From Chaetomium olivaceum (Eukaryota > Ascomycota > Sordariomycetes > Sordariales > Chaetomiaceae), in contig JAYWVB010000017.1 of the NCBI GenBank assembly GCA_039881045.1, positions 434,001 through 498,000 on the forward strand: a stretch of DNA of 64,000 nucleotides, written 5' to 3'. The notes beneath the pieces were generated by a model that was not told where the DNA came from, made no database searches, and saw only the letters and a list, made by a program, of their open reading frames with translations. The translations under genes and the position numbers were made by a program. This document shows, piece after piece, positions 1-10,026 of this stretch. Within the stretch, counting starts at the first letter, position 1. The number at the start of each line of letters is the position of its first letter.

Positions 1-445
1 GTGGGATGTGGCGGTGGTGAGTGTGAATTGGTCGGGGGCGTTTATCAAAGGGGTTGTGGAGGCTGCGAGTGGGAATGGGGGTATACGGAGGGTGGTCGCG
101 AATGGGATTGGGTTTCCGAAGGGCATGATTGAGGGGCCGCCGGAGCTGGGCAAGGAGCCGCTCTGTACGGCAGGGGATAAGTTGCGGGCGATGGACTCGG
201 TGAAGCGTGGGTTGGACAAGCAAAAGGTGGTGTATTTTGGGGACTCGGCGACGGATTTGGCGTGTTTGGTGGCAGCGGACTTAGGAGTGGTCATGGCGGA
301 TGACGGGGAAACTAAGCTGTTGAAGATATTGGCGAGGATAGGGTTCGAGGTGCCGCATGTGCAAGAGGCCAGGGAAGGGGATAAGTTGGCTTGGGGGAGG
401 GACTTCGAGGAGGTTCTTCAAAGCGGGGTGATGGAGAGGATATGA
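1..445 (+). CDS. HAD-like hydrolase, C-terminal part (5' end outside window)
   Basis: The reading frame is open from the left window edge (phase starting at base 2) to a TGA at 443-445, so only about the last 147 codons are present. The visible part has the HAD-superfamily C-terminal signature. A conserved lysine lies in GDKLR near base 175, and the metal-binding acidic motif GDSATD follows VVYF near base 230. After this comes a hydrophobic strand and an ADD segment. The ending (ARDFEEVLQSGVMERI) resembles fungal phosphoserine-phosphatase-like HAD proteins. A cytosolic phosphohydrolase activity is inferred from the family; the substrate cannot be told from this fragment. A GTG at base 8 is an internal codon, not a start. 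No frame break is seen in the part present. Confidence 0.8.
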   Translation, partial: WDVAVVSVNWSGAFIKGVVEAASGNGGIRRVVANGIGFPKGMIEGPPELGKEPLCTAGDKLRAMDSVKRGLDKQKVVYFGDSATDLACLVAADLGVVMADDGETKLLKILARIGFEVPHVQEAREGDKLAWGRDFEEVLQSGVMERI

Positions 446-917
446 CCACGCGTTGACTCGTTTTTTACTTCGCAAGTTTGATAGGGTGGCCAGAAATACT
501 GCTTCCGGCTGGCTTAGAACCACAGCAACCTGTTTACCATAATAATGCAGCACACTCCTAATACTCTCATCTACGCATTCTCCGTATTGGATGTGATTTT
601 GGTCCGTAGAACACACTGTAATGAACTTACTGTCAAGTTTCTGGACATTCGAGCCCCGTGACAAAGACAACCAGCCATGAACGAACAAAAGGCGTCATCA
701 CGGCTGGCAAAGGGGAACCTTAAGTTGTCCGCCACTACGCACGGTAACAATGTGAACAATGCGTTTCGTAGGCAACAAGATGTCTGAACAACCGTGCCCT
801 CCTCAGTATATAACCCAGGGCTTCCCCAGCTTCGGGGGGACAGCAGCTGGATTCCCGTCCTTACACTTCCCGTCCTTACCCTAACTTGCAACCCCAGCCC
901 CATTCTCTACCACACCC
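446..917. other. Intergenic region between HAD gene and hypothetical gene
   Basis: No coding signal stands out on either strand. It should hold the 3' UTR of the upstream gene and the promoter and leader of the gene starting at 918. A TATAA-like string lies at about 808-813 (agtatataacc), roughly 105 bases before that ATG. Confidence 0.5.
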
Positions 918-1631
918 ATGTGTGTCCACCGACGCCTCGTATTTGACTGCGTCCACCAAGCCTGGCTGGGCGTCAGTGGGTTCTGTGAGCTCCAGCAGGT
1001 ATACGACCGCCACAAGATCAACATGGTCTGTAGCGAACGATGGTCGCACGGCTATGACACAATCCGCATCCAATCCAAGTGTGACCGATGCACCGAGCAA
1101 CAGAGCAGTGACAAGTCCAAGCTTGACGCCGTAAGGTACCATATCAAGGCACTCAAGGAGCAGCTCAATCTAATCAAGGGCGACATCAAGACCAAGAAGG
1201 AGGAGTGGGCCAACATGGACTCGGTGCTGGAGAAAGCCAAGCCAGCGGTTGCCACGAAGGGAGACGATGATAGTTCAAGTTCTTCGCTGGAGGAAACTCC
1301 CGATACGTCCGACGACGGGTCCCAACCCAAGAAAGAGGTGGAAATGGATCGCGATCACCGGCCCTTTGGGTTGTCCTTGAAGATTGCTCAGCGGGAGGCG
1401 ATTGATGCGGGTGATGCGCGGGGGCAGCTGTATACGACAGTATGTTGGATTGTATGTTGGAGCAGCGTTATGGACATGGGTGGATCCTGACTCGAAAGCT
1501 GAAAAAGGCTACCTCGACAGCCTAAGAGCCGTTCAAAATTGAAAGAGGTGGAATGGTTAGAAGTATCTGTAGAGACGATTCCAGTTAAGGTTTCTTTCAA
1601 GGGTAGGGGCGGGGGCGGGGGTCTCTTGTAA
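918..1631 (+). CDS. Hypothetical Cys-containing, coiled-coil protein
   Basis: I do not recognise a named family. The frame opens with MCVHRR and has paired Cys/His residues in its first 60 residues (for example CDRCTEQQ), a style seen in many small fungal proteins. A charged, probably helical segment follows at about residues 68-105 (rich in K, E and L), then an acidic Ser-rich linker (DDDSSSSS), and the C-terminal part contains GLSLKIAQREA. Unspliced, the frame ends at 1490. I prefer a phase-0 intron at 1440-1520 (donor GTATGT, CTGAC near 1488, acceptor ACAG). That extends the product with a K/E/V-rich tail to a TAA at 1629-1631, about 210 residues. Start choice and intron are inferences. 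The gene could also be a shorter unspliced product, and a role cannot be given. Confidence 0.5.
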
Positions 1632-2416
1632 AAGGCACCGTTTTGCTGTTGAGTTGGAGGTTTTGTCAAGCTAGCGAGCGAACTGGGCTGTATCAAGACA
1701 CGCCTAACCAGATTGTTACAATAAATGGTCGTCTTTGTTAAAATCTTTGCATATACATTTACTGATATCGTGAGAAGGGAATAACGATGTTTGTCACTAG
1801 CAAGACTAGCAAGTTGACCATCTCCTCGATCCCCAAGACACTGGGAGATGTGTAGAAGGGCCAATGGCTAGAGGAAATGTTATGATTAAAACGTCTGGTG
1901 AGGGAAAGGAACTGTGGTTGCCGATGATATATCGATAGCCGGGAGGCATTTGCACCAGACAGGCGCGTCCAAACCTCCAGGTTGGTTTGGCATCACATGT
2001 ATGGAGGAAGTCAGGAAGAAGAAGTCTCCAGCTAAGAAGGAATCTCACATTGAGGCACTGAAATGAGTGACATTGCCAGTGTTGAGATGAAAACTGATAA
2101 CCTGGAAGTGATGGTTGACTGGCACGAGTGATGTACATACAGTATGTAGGAACCGGGGTTTTGGCGAACTTGAGTGGGTTTCGTGCATCAATGGAGGGGT
2201 GGCGCCCAAATCCCCAACCCCCGCCATCGGTCAGATCCACACGATTGCCGACTGCAACCGGACGACCCTGACCGCCCACCCAAAACCAGCCCCGCGGTCC
2301 TACTCCGTACTCCATACACTACAAGTACAGATTACCATGCCATAATCCCTATTGAGCACCGTTTTGAATGACGACGGTCATTCAAAACCCGGCCCGGCCA
2401 CTACACCAACCTGCAG
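1632..2416. other. Intergenic region upstream of lcl3
   Basis: Nothing codes convincingly here; the open frames are short and lack compositional support. The last 100 bases before 2417 should contain the lcl3 promoter and leader. A purine-rich G run (gggcgggggcgggggt) at 1606-1622 belongs to the end of the preceding gene model. Confidence 0.45.
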
Positions 2417-3342
2417 ATGTCAGGAAACGACCGACCGAAGACCTCGTGGTCATTCGGAAGAAAGGACCACGACTCTTGGGCCGACGCCATCCGACACCAT
2501 CTCAGCATCCCCCAAAACTGGATCCTCCCCGTAGCCGCCGTAGCCCTCACGCTAGGGACCGGACTTTCTACCAATCCTATCTGCGCCGCCTTCCCGCTAG
2601 CGGCCACATCACACACAGCTTCTTCCGCAACCGCAGCCTCTTCGGCAAGGTCACCAGCGTCGGGGACGGCGATGGCTTCCACCTCTTCCACACCCCCGGC
2701 GGACGCCTAGCAGGCTGGGGCTGGCTGCGGCGCGTGCCCAAGGACAAGAAACAACTAAAAGGCCAAACAGTGAGAGCCCACCGACTCGCCCCATCCATCC
2801 CTAACTCACCACCTACCCCTTCCACCCCTCCACCCCCTCCACCCCGCCACTCACTAAAACACCACCCCTCGCACAACAGATCTCCATCCGCATCGCGGGC
2901 GTCGACGCCCCCGAGGGCGCGCACTTTGGCCGCCCCGCGCAGCCCTTCGCCGCCGAAGCGCTCTCCTTCCTCGACAGCTACCTGCTCGGCAAGCGGGTGC
3001 GCGCGCACCTGCACCGGCGCGACCAGTACGAGCGCGTGGTGGCGACGGTATACGTGCGCAAGCCGCCCCTTTTTTTCCCGCGGAGGGATGTCGGGCTGGA
3101 GATGTTACGGCGGGGGCTGGCCGTCACGTACGAGGGGAAGACGGGCGCGGAGTTTGGCGGCGCGGAGGTCGAGGCGAGGTATAGGGAGGCCGAGGCCGAG
3201 GCGAAGAGGGGGGGGTCGGGTTGTGGGGGGGCACTGCGGTTGGTGGGAAGGCCGGGGGGAAGGGGGGGAGGGGAAGACGGAGTTGGAGAGCCCGATGGAG
3301 TATAAGAAGAGGATGAAGGCGCTGGAGGGACAGAAGGTGTGA
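2417..3342 (+). CDS. lcl3: Lcl3-type membrane-anchored endonuclease (SNase-like), with apparent frame breaks
   Basis: The product is a staphylococcal-nuclease-like enzyme of the fungal Lcl3 family, a mitochondrial/membrane-anchored putative endonuclease. The start at 2417 gives a short hydrophilic N-terminus and one membrane segment (about residues 35-50), then FYQSYLRR. The SNase core follows, with VTSVGDGDGFHLFHTPGG, then after an intron RIAGVDAPEGAHFGRP, RVRAHLHRRDQYERVVATV and DVGLEMLRRGLAVTYE. The C-terminus reads ELESPMEYKKRM. These cover the Ca-binding Asp and the Arg/Glu active-site positions of the family. The intron is 2770-2879 (GTGAGA...ACAG, phase 0). Reading through needs one extra base at three places: about 2559-2562, in the G8 run at 3198-3206, and in the G7 run near 3270-3280. 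The corrected length is about 272 residues, normal for Lcl3. Sequence error is likelier than decay, because the three losses restore the whole conserved frame. Confidence 0.85.
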
Positions 3343-5957
3343 ATGGGTTGTTCGGTTCGGGTGGTTATGATATTGTATGATACCCATGAGAATGAGCCTG
3401 GAACTGGACGGTTGGATGATGATATTATGCTGGCCTTTGTGACCTTGATTTGAGCATCTGGTGTAAGCGGAAGTAGCTCGTGGAAACCAACGGGCATGGC
3501 TCAGGAAACAACACGCGCGGGGTCCCGTCCGTTGATGCACCCTTACTTGCAGGTGTCCCGCATCTTAAGAGCGACCCCTGCATATAGGGCTGGATTCCAT
3601 GGTATGGACGATCCGGCTGCCGGGCATGCTTGGATATCTGGGCATCATGTTTGGTATGACGTGCGCGGGCACGCTCAGCACCCGGTATCAGGGCCGGTCT
3701 ACAGCAATTGGCGTGTGATCTTCGAAGATCTGGTCGCGGTGAGGGGCTCACTCACTGCCGGAAATGCAGAAACATTAGGTTGCCCCGCTCCCTCTGAGTA
3801 TGTACCTTAGCCACCTTAAACCCTGATTTTAGTGTCAAGCTGTAGCCTCATGTTTAGCTGGTAGGGAAAAAAAATGAAGTAGGTAGAAGAGAAAAAGAAT
3901 AAGAAAAGAGAGAAAACAATGAATATACCCGTTTTAATGATACTAGCATTCTGAAATATATCCCTATTTGTGCCATCCTCTTCATATAGTTTTATTATTC
4001 CGCATGTTTCTAGCTTCAATCTCTCCTACGTTTTCTATTCAGTTAGTCCTCGTCTTCGCCCAAGCATCACGGGCTCAAGGTTTTGGTGTTGACGTTCAGC
4101 GCCAGACAACCGCCAGTGTAACCTTAGCGGAGACAACACACGTTGTCAACGGATGCAAGGGGCTCCAAATCCCCTGCCGAGATGCATGCCACCCAATGGC
4201 ATCCCATCCCGAACTGCGCCATGAGCGGCCCCTGAATGCAACAAGCGGTGGGCCAGAACAGCTGTTCCCCTCTCGCGCTGTTTGTTTCCAACGAAGCTCT
4301 GGTCGTTTTCTCTTTCTGAAGCTTTCAAGAACAGCGACAGGCGGACGAGGCCTACCACACTCATTTTCAACCAACTCTGCCGATTTGGTGACACTCTCTT
4401 TTGACGCTTGCAAACTGCTCCCGGGATTTTGAAGCTGGCTCTGAGCTCCCGTCCCTCACACTTTTTTTTCTTGTGCGTTTAACAAAGTCGTCCAGTGCTC
4501 CTCGACACCCCAACCACGAAACAGGGTGTGCCCCTGATCCCCCTCCCCAGACCATCACGACAATACCTCTGACGCGGACTCCCAGAATCTGGAATTGCAT
4601 CGACAGCAGCTCAGCCGCTTGCGTTACCTGCTGGTACCCGTTTCTGCGAGACACTCATTTTCCGAATCACCACGGCACTCGTTTCAATCAGTACACTCAT
4701 TCGCCTTCGGCAGCCGCAAACCAAGTTTCGCATCGCACAACGTTCTGTCTCAGATTGTACGCCACGGCGAGCTGCATTTGTGAGAGAGAGATTCAAGAGC
4801 GGTTGGGGTGGATCTTGATTGGCAATTCGAGAGTTGAGAGTTTGTGATTCTGGCCGGCCACAGCAACGATTTCCCCACCGAGATCCAAATCTGCAGCCTA
4901 CTATATCGATCCGAAAAATCAGACGCCGAGTCAGGTTTGGAGGAAACCGAAGTGCGGGCTTGCATCATCCTTTCGAAACATTTTACAGTGTTCCCCTATC
5001 AAACGAGTTCCAGGTTGTGAACGCGAGGTACGTGCACCCCCTCTCCGTCTGATTTCTGGTTTTCCTGTTTCTTTCCCATACGGGCGGGCACTGGCTGGGC
5101 GGCGCGGTGGACCGACCGGGACCTCGTCATTATTGGATGCTGCACACGCAATATCAATATCGAGCCGTCCCCTGTGGACCCTGGTTTTTGGTCCGTTCAA
5201 CTTTGAGTTGCGTCAAACCCGCCGTCGGTTTCTTGATGAGAATGCTGCGACGGTATGCTACCGACATAGTTATGCTTGTTGCTGACAGCGAGTGGCAGGA
5301 CATTTAACGTTGCGTGTCTCAGTTGCCAGGTACGAACCGACCGTTTGCTGCGCTCACGCTTCCATCCCATGTTTCTGGAACTTTGGACTAGCCTGTTGTG
5401 GTAAAGCCAAGCCAAGCTAACCAATCAGCAACCCCGATACAGGGTTTCCAGGTCGAGTCGACTCCGCTCAATCTCCGTTGCCCATTAGTTAGCAGGATCG
5501 TACACAAGTGCCACTCCTGGCCGCGAAAACAGGCCGCCAGAGGCCCAACCTCACGATTCAACGACTCGGAGATTCGACCAAATCACTTCTCGACACCTTT
5601 GACGCTCGTTGTTCCTCACCGCCGCCGACCGCGATATCATCAACTCCCGAAACCAGAACTCTATCTTCCACCACCTTCGTTCAATCGTTACAGCCGACCG
5701 ACCGTGTTCGCCAAAAACCTACCTCGCGTTTCGGCCGAGCAATTTCGTGGAGCAGCTCGTAGTTCGTGCGACGAGCTTCATTTACCACAACACGAAATCC
5801 CCCGCCACGCTAAAACGCCATTCTCGACAGTACCCCGAGCTCGAGTTGCTATGGAATCCCGGCGCTGACAGCTTGGAACCGACTACATTTAATTGAGCAA
5901 CTCGATTGCTCGTCGGTCCAAGCCCGGTGACTGTTCCTACATCTCGACCGAGACGCG
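3343..5957. other. Intergenic region and long rax2 leader
   Basis: The first part (to about 4000) is AT-richer, with an A/T-rich purine stretch at 3868-3920. From about 4380 to 5957 the plus strand is C/T-rich with many small unconserved frames, as expected for a long promoter and leader of rax2. Several short upstream ATGs precede 5958 (for example 5398, 5508 and 5609). None encodes a recognisable peptide. Confidence 0.45.
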
Positions 5958-8900
5958 ATGCGGTTACCCTTCAGGCGGCGCCATGCCGCGCGCAGCGATT
6001 TTATTTCACCAATCCCACTCATCCTCTCATTATCTACCCTCGCGACATCACCAGCATCCGCCATCTCGTTCACACCCGTTCCCGCCCCGAACCTCGACCT
6101 CTCCCAGCTCGGCCGGGTAGTCCTAGCGGGAGATTTTTCAGGCATATCCTTGTACCAGTTCGAGGAACAGAACCAGCGCCCGCCCAGGAACAATGGCAGC
6201 GAACAGCTTCTCGCGCGCATGCCGAACGGCCTCTTCGCGCCTATCGTTAATACCGACGCGACAATACGCACAATGTGCACATTTAACACCGACAATGGGA
6301 CCGTCGTTGTATTGGGTGGAAACTTTACCAGCATCAGGGGCCCCGACTCCGATTCGAAAGCGATGCAGTCGACTGCGATCGCCCTATTCGACCCGACCAC
6401 TGCTGTCGTGACGCCGCTCCCGGGGCTGTCCGGCCAGGTTAATGCCCTGCTCTGTGACCAGGACAAGAACACGGTCTATCTGGGAGGAAGCTTCGTTGGT
6501 GCCAACTCCACCAATGCGTTGGCGTGGGAGGGGGGTCGAGAGTGGGTGAACCTGCCGTTTGCAGGGTTTAATGGTCCTGTCACGTCCATTGCGAAGGCGC
6601 CCAACGGGAACATCCTTTTTGGGGGCAGTTTCACAGGGCTAGGGAACGCGAGTACGCCGAGCACGCCCGACGGCCAGATCATCAATCTATCCACGGCGAG
6701 CATCACCAGCGGATCCTCAAGCACAACACCTGGGTTCAGCGACCCCAAGAACGTTATCTGCCAGACCAGCGGCGAGGACGGAGCCGGAAACACGTGGCTG
6801 CTGCAGGACAACGCCCCGGGCTTTTGGGATGCGAAATTCGGGCACGGCTTTCAGCCGACGAAGCTGCGCCTATACAACACACACCAGGACGGGAGGGGGA
6901 CCAAGACCTGGCGATTCACAGCTATGCCCATCAACGGCATCATGAACTTTACCTACATCGATCCCGTGACGCGCCAGAACGCGAGCTGCACGAGCGAGTG
7001 CCCGCTGAGCGACGACAAGTCCATCAAATTCCAGGACTTCCACTTCGTCAACGTTATCGGCATGAACGAGTTCCGCCTTGACATCTCGGCTTTCTATGGC
7101 AGCGGCGGCGGCTTGAATGGGATCGAGCTGTTCGCGGACGATATCATGTCGTATGCTGTCAGTGAATTCAACGAGCCCACGTGCGCTGGCCTCGAGTTTC
7201 CGTCAACAGCCACCTCGACTGGCCCGTGGACTGTCACGCCCTCCTACTCGAGCACCGCGGAATATCTAACCGCCCAGCTTACTGCCCCGATCACCAACAC
7301 CTCGGCGTCGGTGGTATTTACCCCTGATATCAGGGAGTCCGGCCACTACTCGGTCAACCTGTACACCCCCGGCTGTCTCCAAGACAACACTTGCACCACG
7401 CGCGGCCAGGTCAGGCTCACCGGGCAGATGACAGCCGACGCCACCAAGAGCACCCCCATTGACGTCGATCTTTACCAAACTAATAACTTCGACAAGTACG
7501 ACCAGGTCTACTTTGGCTTCGTCGACGCCAGTTCAGGCGATTTCCGCCCCCGGGTAACCATGACCCCTCTGGCGGGCCAGTCCCTGGCCCAAATGACATT
7601 CGTCGCCCAGCGTATCGGCTTCACCTTGATTAACAGCACAGGTGGCTTGAACGGGCTCTACGAATATCCGGTTGAGTCGACTGTTAACCCCAGCGATTTC
7701 ATGAAGTCCGCCTTCAACCGCCTGGGAGCCAATTTCTCTACCGGCTCCGCCGTCAATGCCCTGGCTACCTCGGGTGATGCCACTTATATCGCAGGAAACT
7801 TCACATCCGGTAACATGCGCAACATTATTTCGACGAAGGGCGACAATGCAAACGTCCAGTCCCTTGACGATGGGCTCAATGGCGAGGTCAAGTCGATGTT
7901 TCTCAACGGAACCAACTTGTATGTGGGCGGCGCTTTCTCCAGCACCCCGGACAACTCGACCAAGGACCTGAACAATATTGCCGTCTATGATACCTCCAAG
8001 AAGAGCTGGAAACCCCTCGGTGCCGGCGTCAGCGGCAGGGTTGTGCGCGTGGTCGGGATGACTATGAACATCACCGGCTCGACTCCCGAGGTCGTCGTCA
8101 GCGTGAATGGGGACTTCAGCCGGCTGCTAGCGTTTGGCGGCAACCCGGCTGTCGAGGTGGATGGGTTTGGTGTTTGGGTGCCTTCGCAAGGGAACTGGCT
8201 GCAGAATCTGGACTTGCCGGTCGAGTCGGTGACCGGTGTTCTGTCTGCCTCGATCCTCAACTCGACCGGCCCGTCGCTCTACGCTGGCTCGCTTTCGTCC
8301 TCTAGCCTGGGAGCTAACGGCGCAGCGATCCTTGGCGACCAAACACTGGGGCGGCTTCCCGTGGACATTCAAGCTTCGGCCGCTTCCTCGTCAGGTGGCC
8401 TGGCCAAGCGCGACGGTACCTCGGCTGGGCCCGATGTCAATGGTGTGGTTACTGCGGCTTTTGACACCAACAATGGCAGGAATCTCACCATTTTGGGCGG
8501 CCACTTCACCGGAAAGGCCACGGACGGCTCGACGATCCATAACCTCCTCGTCCTTGACGGTTCCGATGACGACCGAGTTACCGGCCTTGGGGGCGAGATC
8601 TCACCCAATTCGACCTTTATGGCTATGGTTGTGGAAGGCGACATCCTTTTCGCTGGAGGTAACGTAGCCGGAACCGTGAACGACGACGCCGTCAACGGCC
8701 TAATCACCTACAATCTGGCCAGCAAGTCGTTCAACACCCAGCCTCCTTCGCTCTCTGGCGGCAACGGCACCGTCTCCTCCATCGTCGTGCGCTCGACCAC
8801 CAAGGATGTCTACGTCGGAGGCTCTTTCACCTCAGCCGGCTCTCTCGGCTGCCCCGGCGTGTGCTTTTTCAGCACCTCCGCCTCGCAATGGAACCAGGCC

Positions 8901-9695
8901 GGGCGGAATCTCGATGGAGACGTCAGCGCCCTGATGTGGGCCACTGACGATATCCTGCTTGCCGGCGGCAACCTCACCATCAACGACACCACCACCATCT
9001 TTCTTGCCCGCTACGACGCCAACACACAGGACTGGGACGCCTACCCTGGCGCCGACCAGCTTCCAGGCCCCGTGACCGTCCTCACCGCCGGCACAAGCGA
9101 CGGCGGCCAGATCTGGGCCGCAGGCATCTCCGCCCAAGACAGATCCCCCTACCTCATGAAATCCGACGGCACCACCTGGCAACAGGCTGGACAATCCGCC
9201 CTCCAACCGGGCACCCACATTCGCGGCCTGCAAGTCTTCTCCCTGACCTCGGCCCACGACGCCTCCGCCCTTCTCAGCCAAGACGAAGCCCTCCTCCTCA
9301 CGGGCACCATCCACCTCGCCAACTTCGACCGCCCGGCCTCCGCCGTCCTCTACAACGGCGGCGACGACTTCACCCCCTTCGCCCTGACCTCCTCCCTATC
9401 CTCCCCCGCCACCGGCGGCAGCATCGCCCGCGTCTTCTCCGAGCGCAACAGCTACTTCGAAAAGAGCGGCGGCCACATGCCTTTGGGCTTCGTCGTCCTC
9501 ATCGGCCTCGCCATCGCCCTCGGCCTCATGCTGCTCATCGTCGCGGGCGGCCTGCTGCTGGATCGCCTGCGCAAGCGCCGCGAGGGCTATGTCCCCGCCC
9601 CGACGTCCATGTTTGATCGTGGGGGCGGCATCGCCAGGATCCCGCCGCATGAGCTGTTGGGCGGGTTGGGCCGGCGCGGCGCGCCGCAGGTTTAG
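5958..9695 (+). CDS. rax2: Rax2-like cell polarity / cortical marker protein
   Basis: One uninterrupted frame of 1245 codons. It matches the fungal Rax2 family, type I membrane glycoproteins that mark growth sites at the cortex (bud-site selection in yeast, polarity and septation in filamentous fungi). The N-terminus carries a basic stretch then a hydrophobic signal segment ending in SPASA (about residues 13-36). The long extracellular part contains repeated kelch/beta-propeller-like units of the form VVLGGNFT, TVYLGGSF, ILFGGSFTG, LYVGGAFS and VYVGGSFT, and many N-x-S/T sequons. A single membrane helix lies at about 1175-1201 (LGFVVLIGLAIALGLML). It is followed by a basic cytosolic tail of some 44 residues (DRLRKRRE...IPPHELLGG), a conserved end in this family. 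No intron or frame break is needed. The ATG at 5958 is chosen because it places the signal peptide at the start. Confidence 0.93.
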   Translation: MRLPFRRRHAARSDFISPIPLILSLSTLATSPASAISFTPVPAPNLDLSQLGRVVLAGDFSGISLYQFEEQNQRPPRNNGSEQLLARMPNGLFAPIVNTDATIRTMCTFNTDNGTVVVLGGNFTSIRGPDSDSKAMQSTAIALFDPTTAVVTPLPGLSGQVNALLCDQDKNTVYLGGSFVGANSTNALAWEGGREWVNLPFAGFNGPVTSIAKAPNGNILFGGSFTGLGNASTPSTPDGQIINLSTASITSGSSSTTPGFSDPKNVICQTSGEDGAGNTWLLQDNAPGFWDAKFGHGFQPTKLRLYNTHQDGRGTKTWRFTAMPINGIMNFTYIDPVTRQNASCTSECPLSDDKSIKFQDFHFVNVIGMNEFRLDISAFYGSGGGLNGIELFADDIMSYAVSEFNEPTCAGLEFPSTATSTGPWTVTPSYSSTAEYLTAQLTAPITNTSASVVFTPDIRESGHYSVNLYTPGCLQDNTCTTRGQVRLTGQMTADATKSTPIDVDLYQTNNFDKYDQVYFGFVDASSGDFRPRVTMTPLAGQSLAQMTFVAQRIGFTLINSTGGLNGLYEYPVESTVNPSDFMKSAFNRLGANFSTGSAVNALATSGDATYIAGNFTSGNMRNIISTKGDNANVQSLDDGLNGEVKSMFLNGTNLYVGGAFSSTPDNSTKDLNNIAVYDTSKKSWKPLGAGVSGRVVRVVGMTMNITGSTPEVVVSVNGDFSRLLAFGGNPAVEVDGFGVWVPSQGNWLQNLDLPVESVTGVLSASILNSTGPSLYAGSLSSSSLGANGAAILGDQTLGRLPVDIQASAASSSGGLAKRDGTSAGPDVNGVVTAAFDTNNGRNLTILGGHFTGKATDGSTIHNLLVLDGSDDDRVTGLGGEISPNSTFMAMVVEGDILFAGGNVAGTVNDDAVNGLITYNLASKSFNTQPPSLSGGNGTVSSIVVRSTTKDVYVGGSFTSAGSLGCPGVCFFSTSASQWNQAGRNLDGDVSALMWATDDILLAGGNLTINDTTTIFLARYDANTQDWDAYPGADQLPGPVTVLTAGTSDGGQIWAAGISAQDRSPYLMKSDGTTWQQAGQSALQPGTHIRGLQVFSLTSAHDASALLSQDEALLLTGTIHLANFDRPASAVLYNGGDDFTPFALTSSLSSPATGGSIARVFSERNSYFEKSGGHMPLGFVVLIGLAIALGLMLLIVAGGLLLDRLRKRREGYVPAPTSMFDRGGGIARIPPHELLGGLGRRGAPQV

Positions 9696-9987
9696 GCGCT
9701 GAGAGGAGGTTGGTGATGATGGCATTGAGACCTACTGGGCCGGCCGGAGTCCGGTTTTTCTGCGGTTGGAGTGGGATGGGTTGCTGGGCTGGCGTTTTAC
9801 CTGGGTTTGTTTGCTTGGCTTGGCTTGGCTTGTTTGTGTTTTTGGGGTGGGCGGTTAAAATGGTCTTATACCACTGCTTCTTTCGTTGTTTTTTCCCCGT
9901 CTTCTGTTCTAGTGTTTATTGTTTCGCTGGGGCTCCGTGCATTTTGGGCGTTTGGCATACCATACATACAGCGGTTTGATGAAGCGA

Positions 9988-10026
9988 GAAAGACAGAGAG
10001 AGAGAGAGAGAAGGGGGGGGGGAGGG
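9988..10026. repeat. GA microsatellite followed by G run
   Basis: An (AG)n tract of about ten units is followed directly by a run of ten or so G bases. It is a purine-only tract on the plus strand, about 300 bases after the rax2 stop. Confidence 0.8.

Noticed and set aside
2530..2555. GT...AG string that could be an intron fixing the first lcl3 frame break
   Set aside because: It would be only about 25 bases, too short for a fungal spliceosomal intron, and it would delete the membrane segment.
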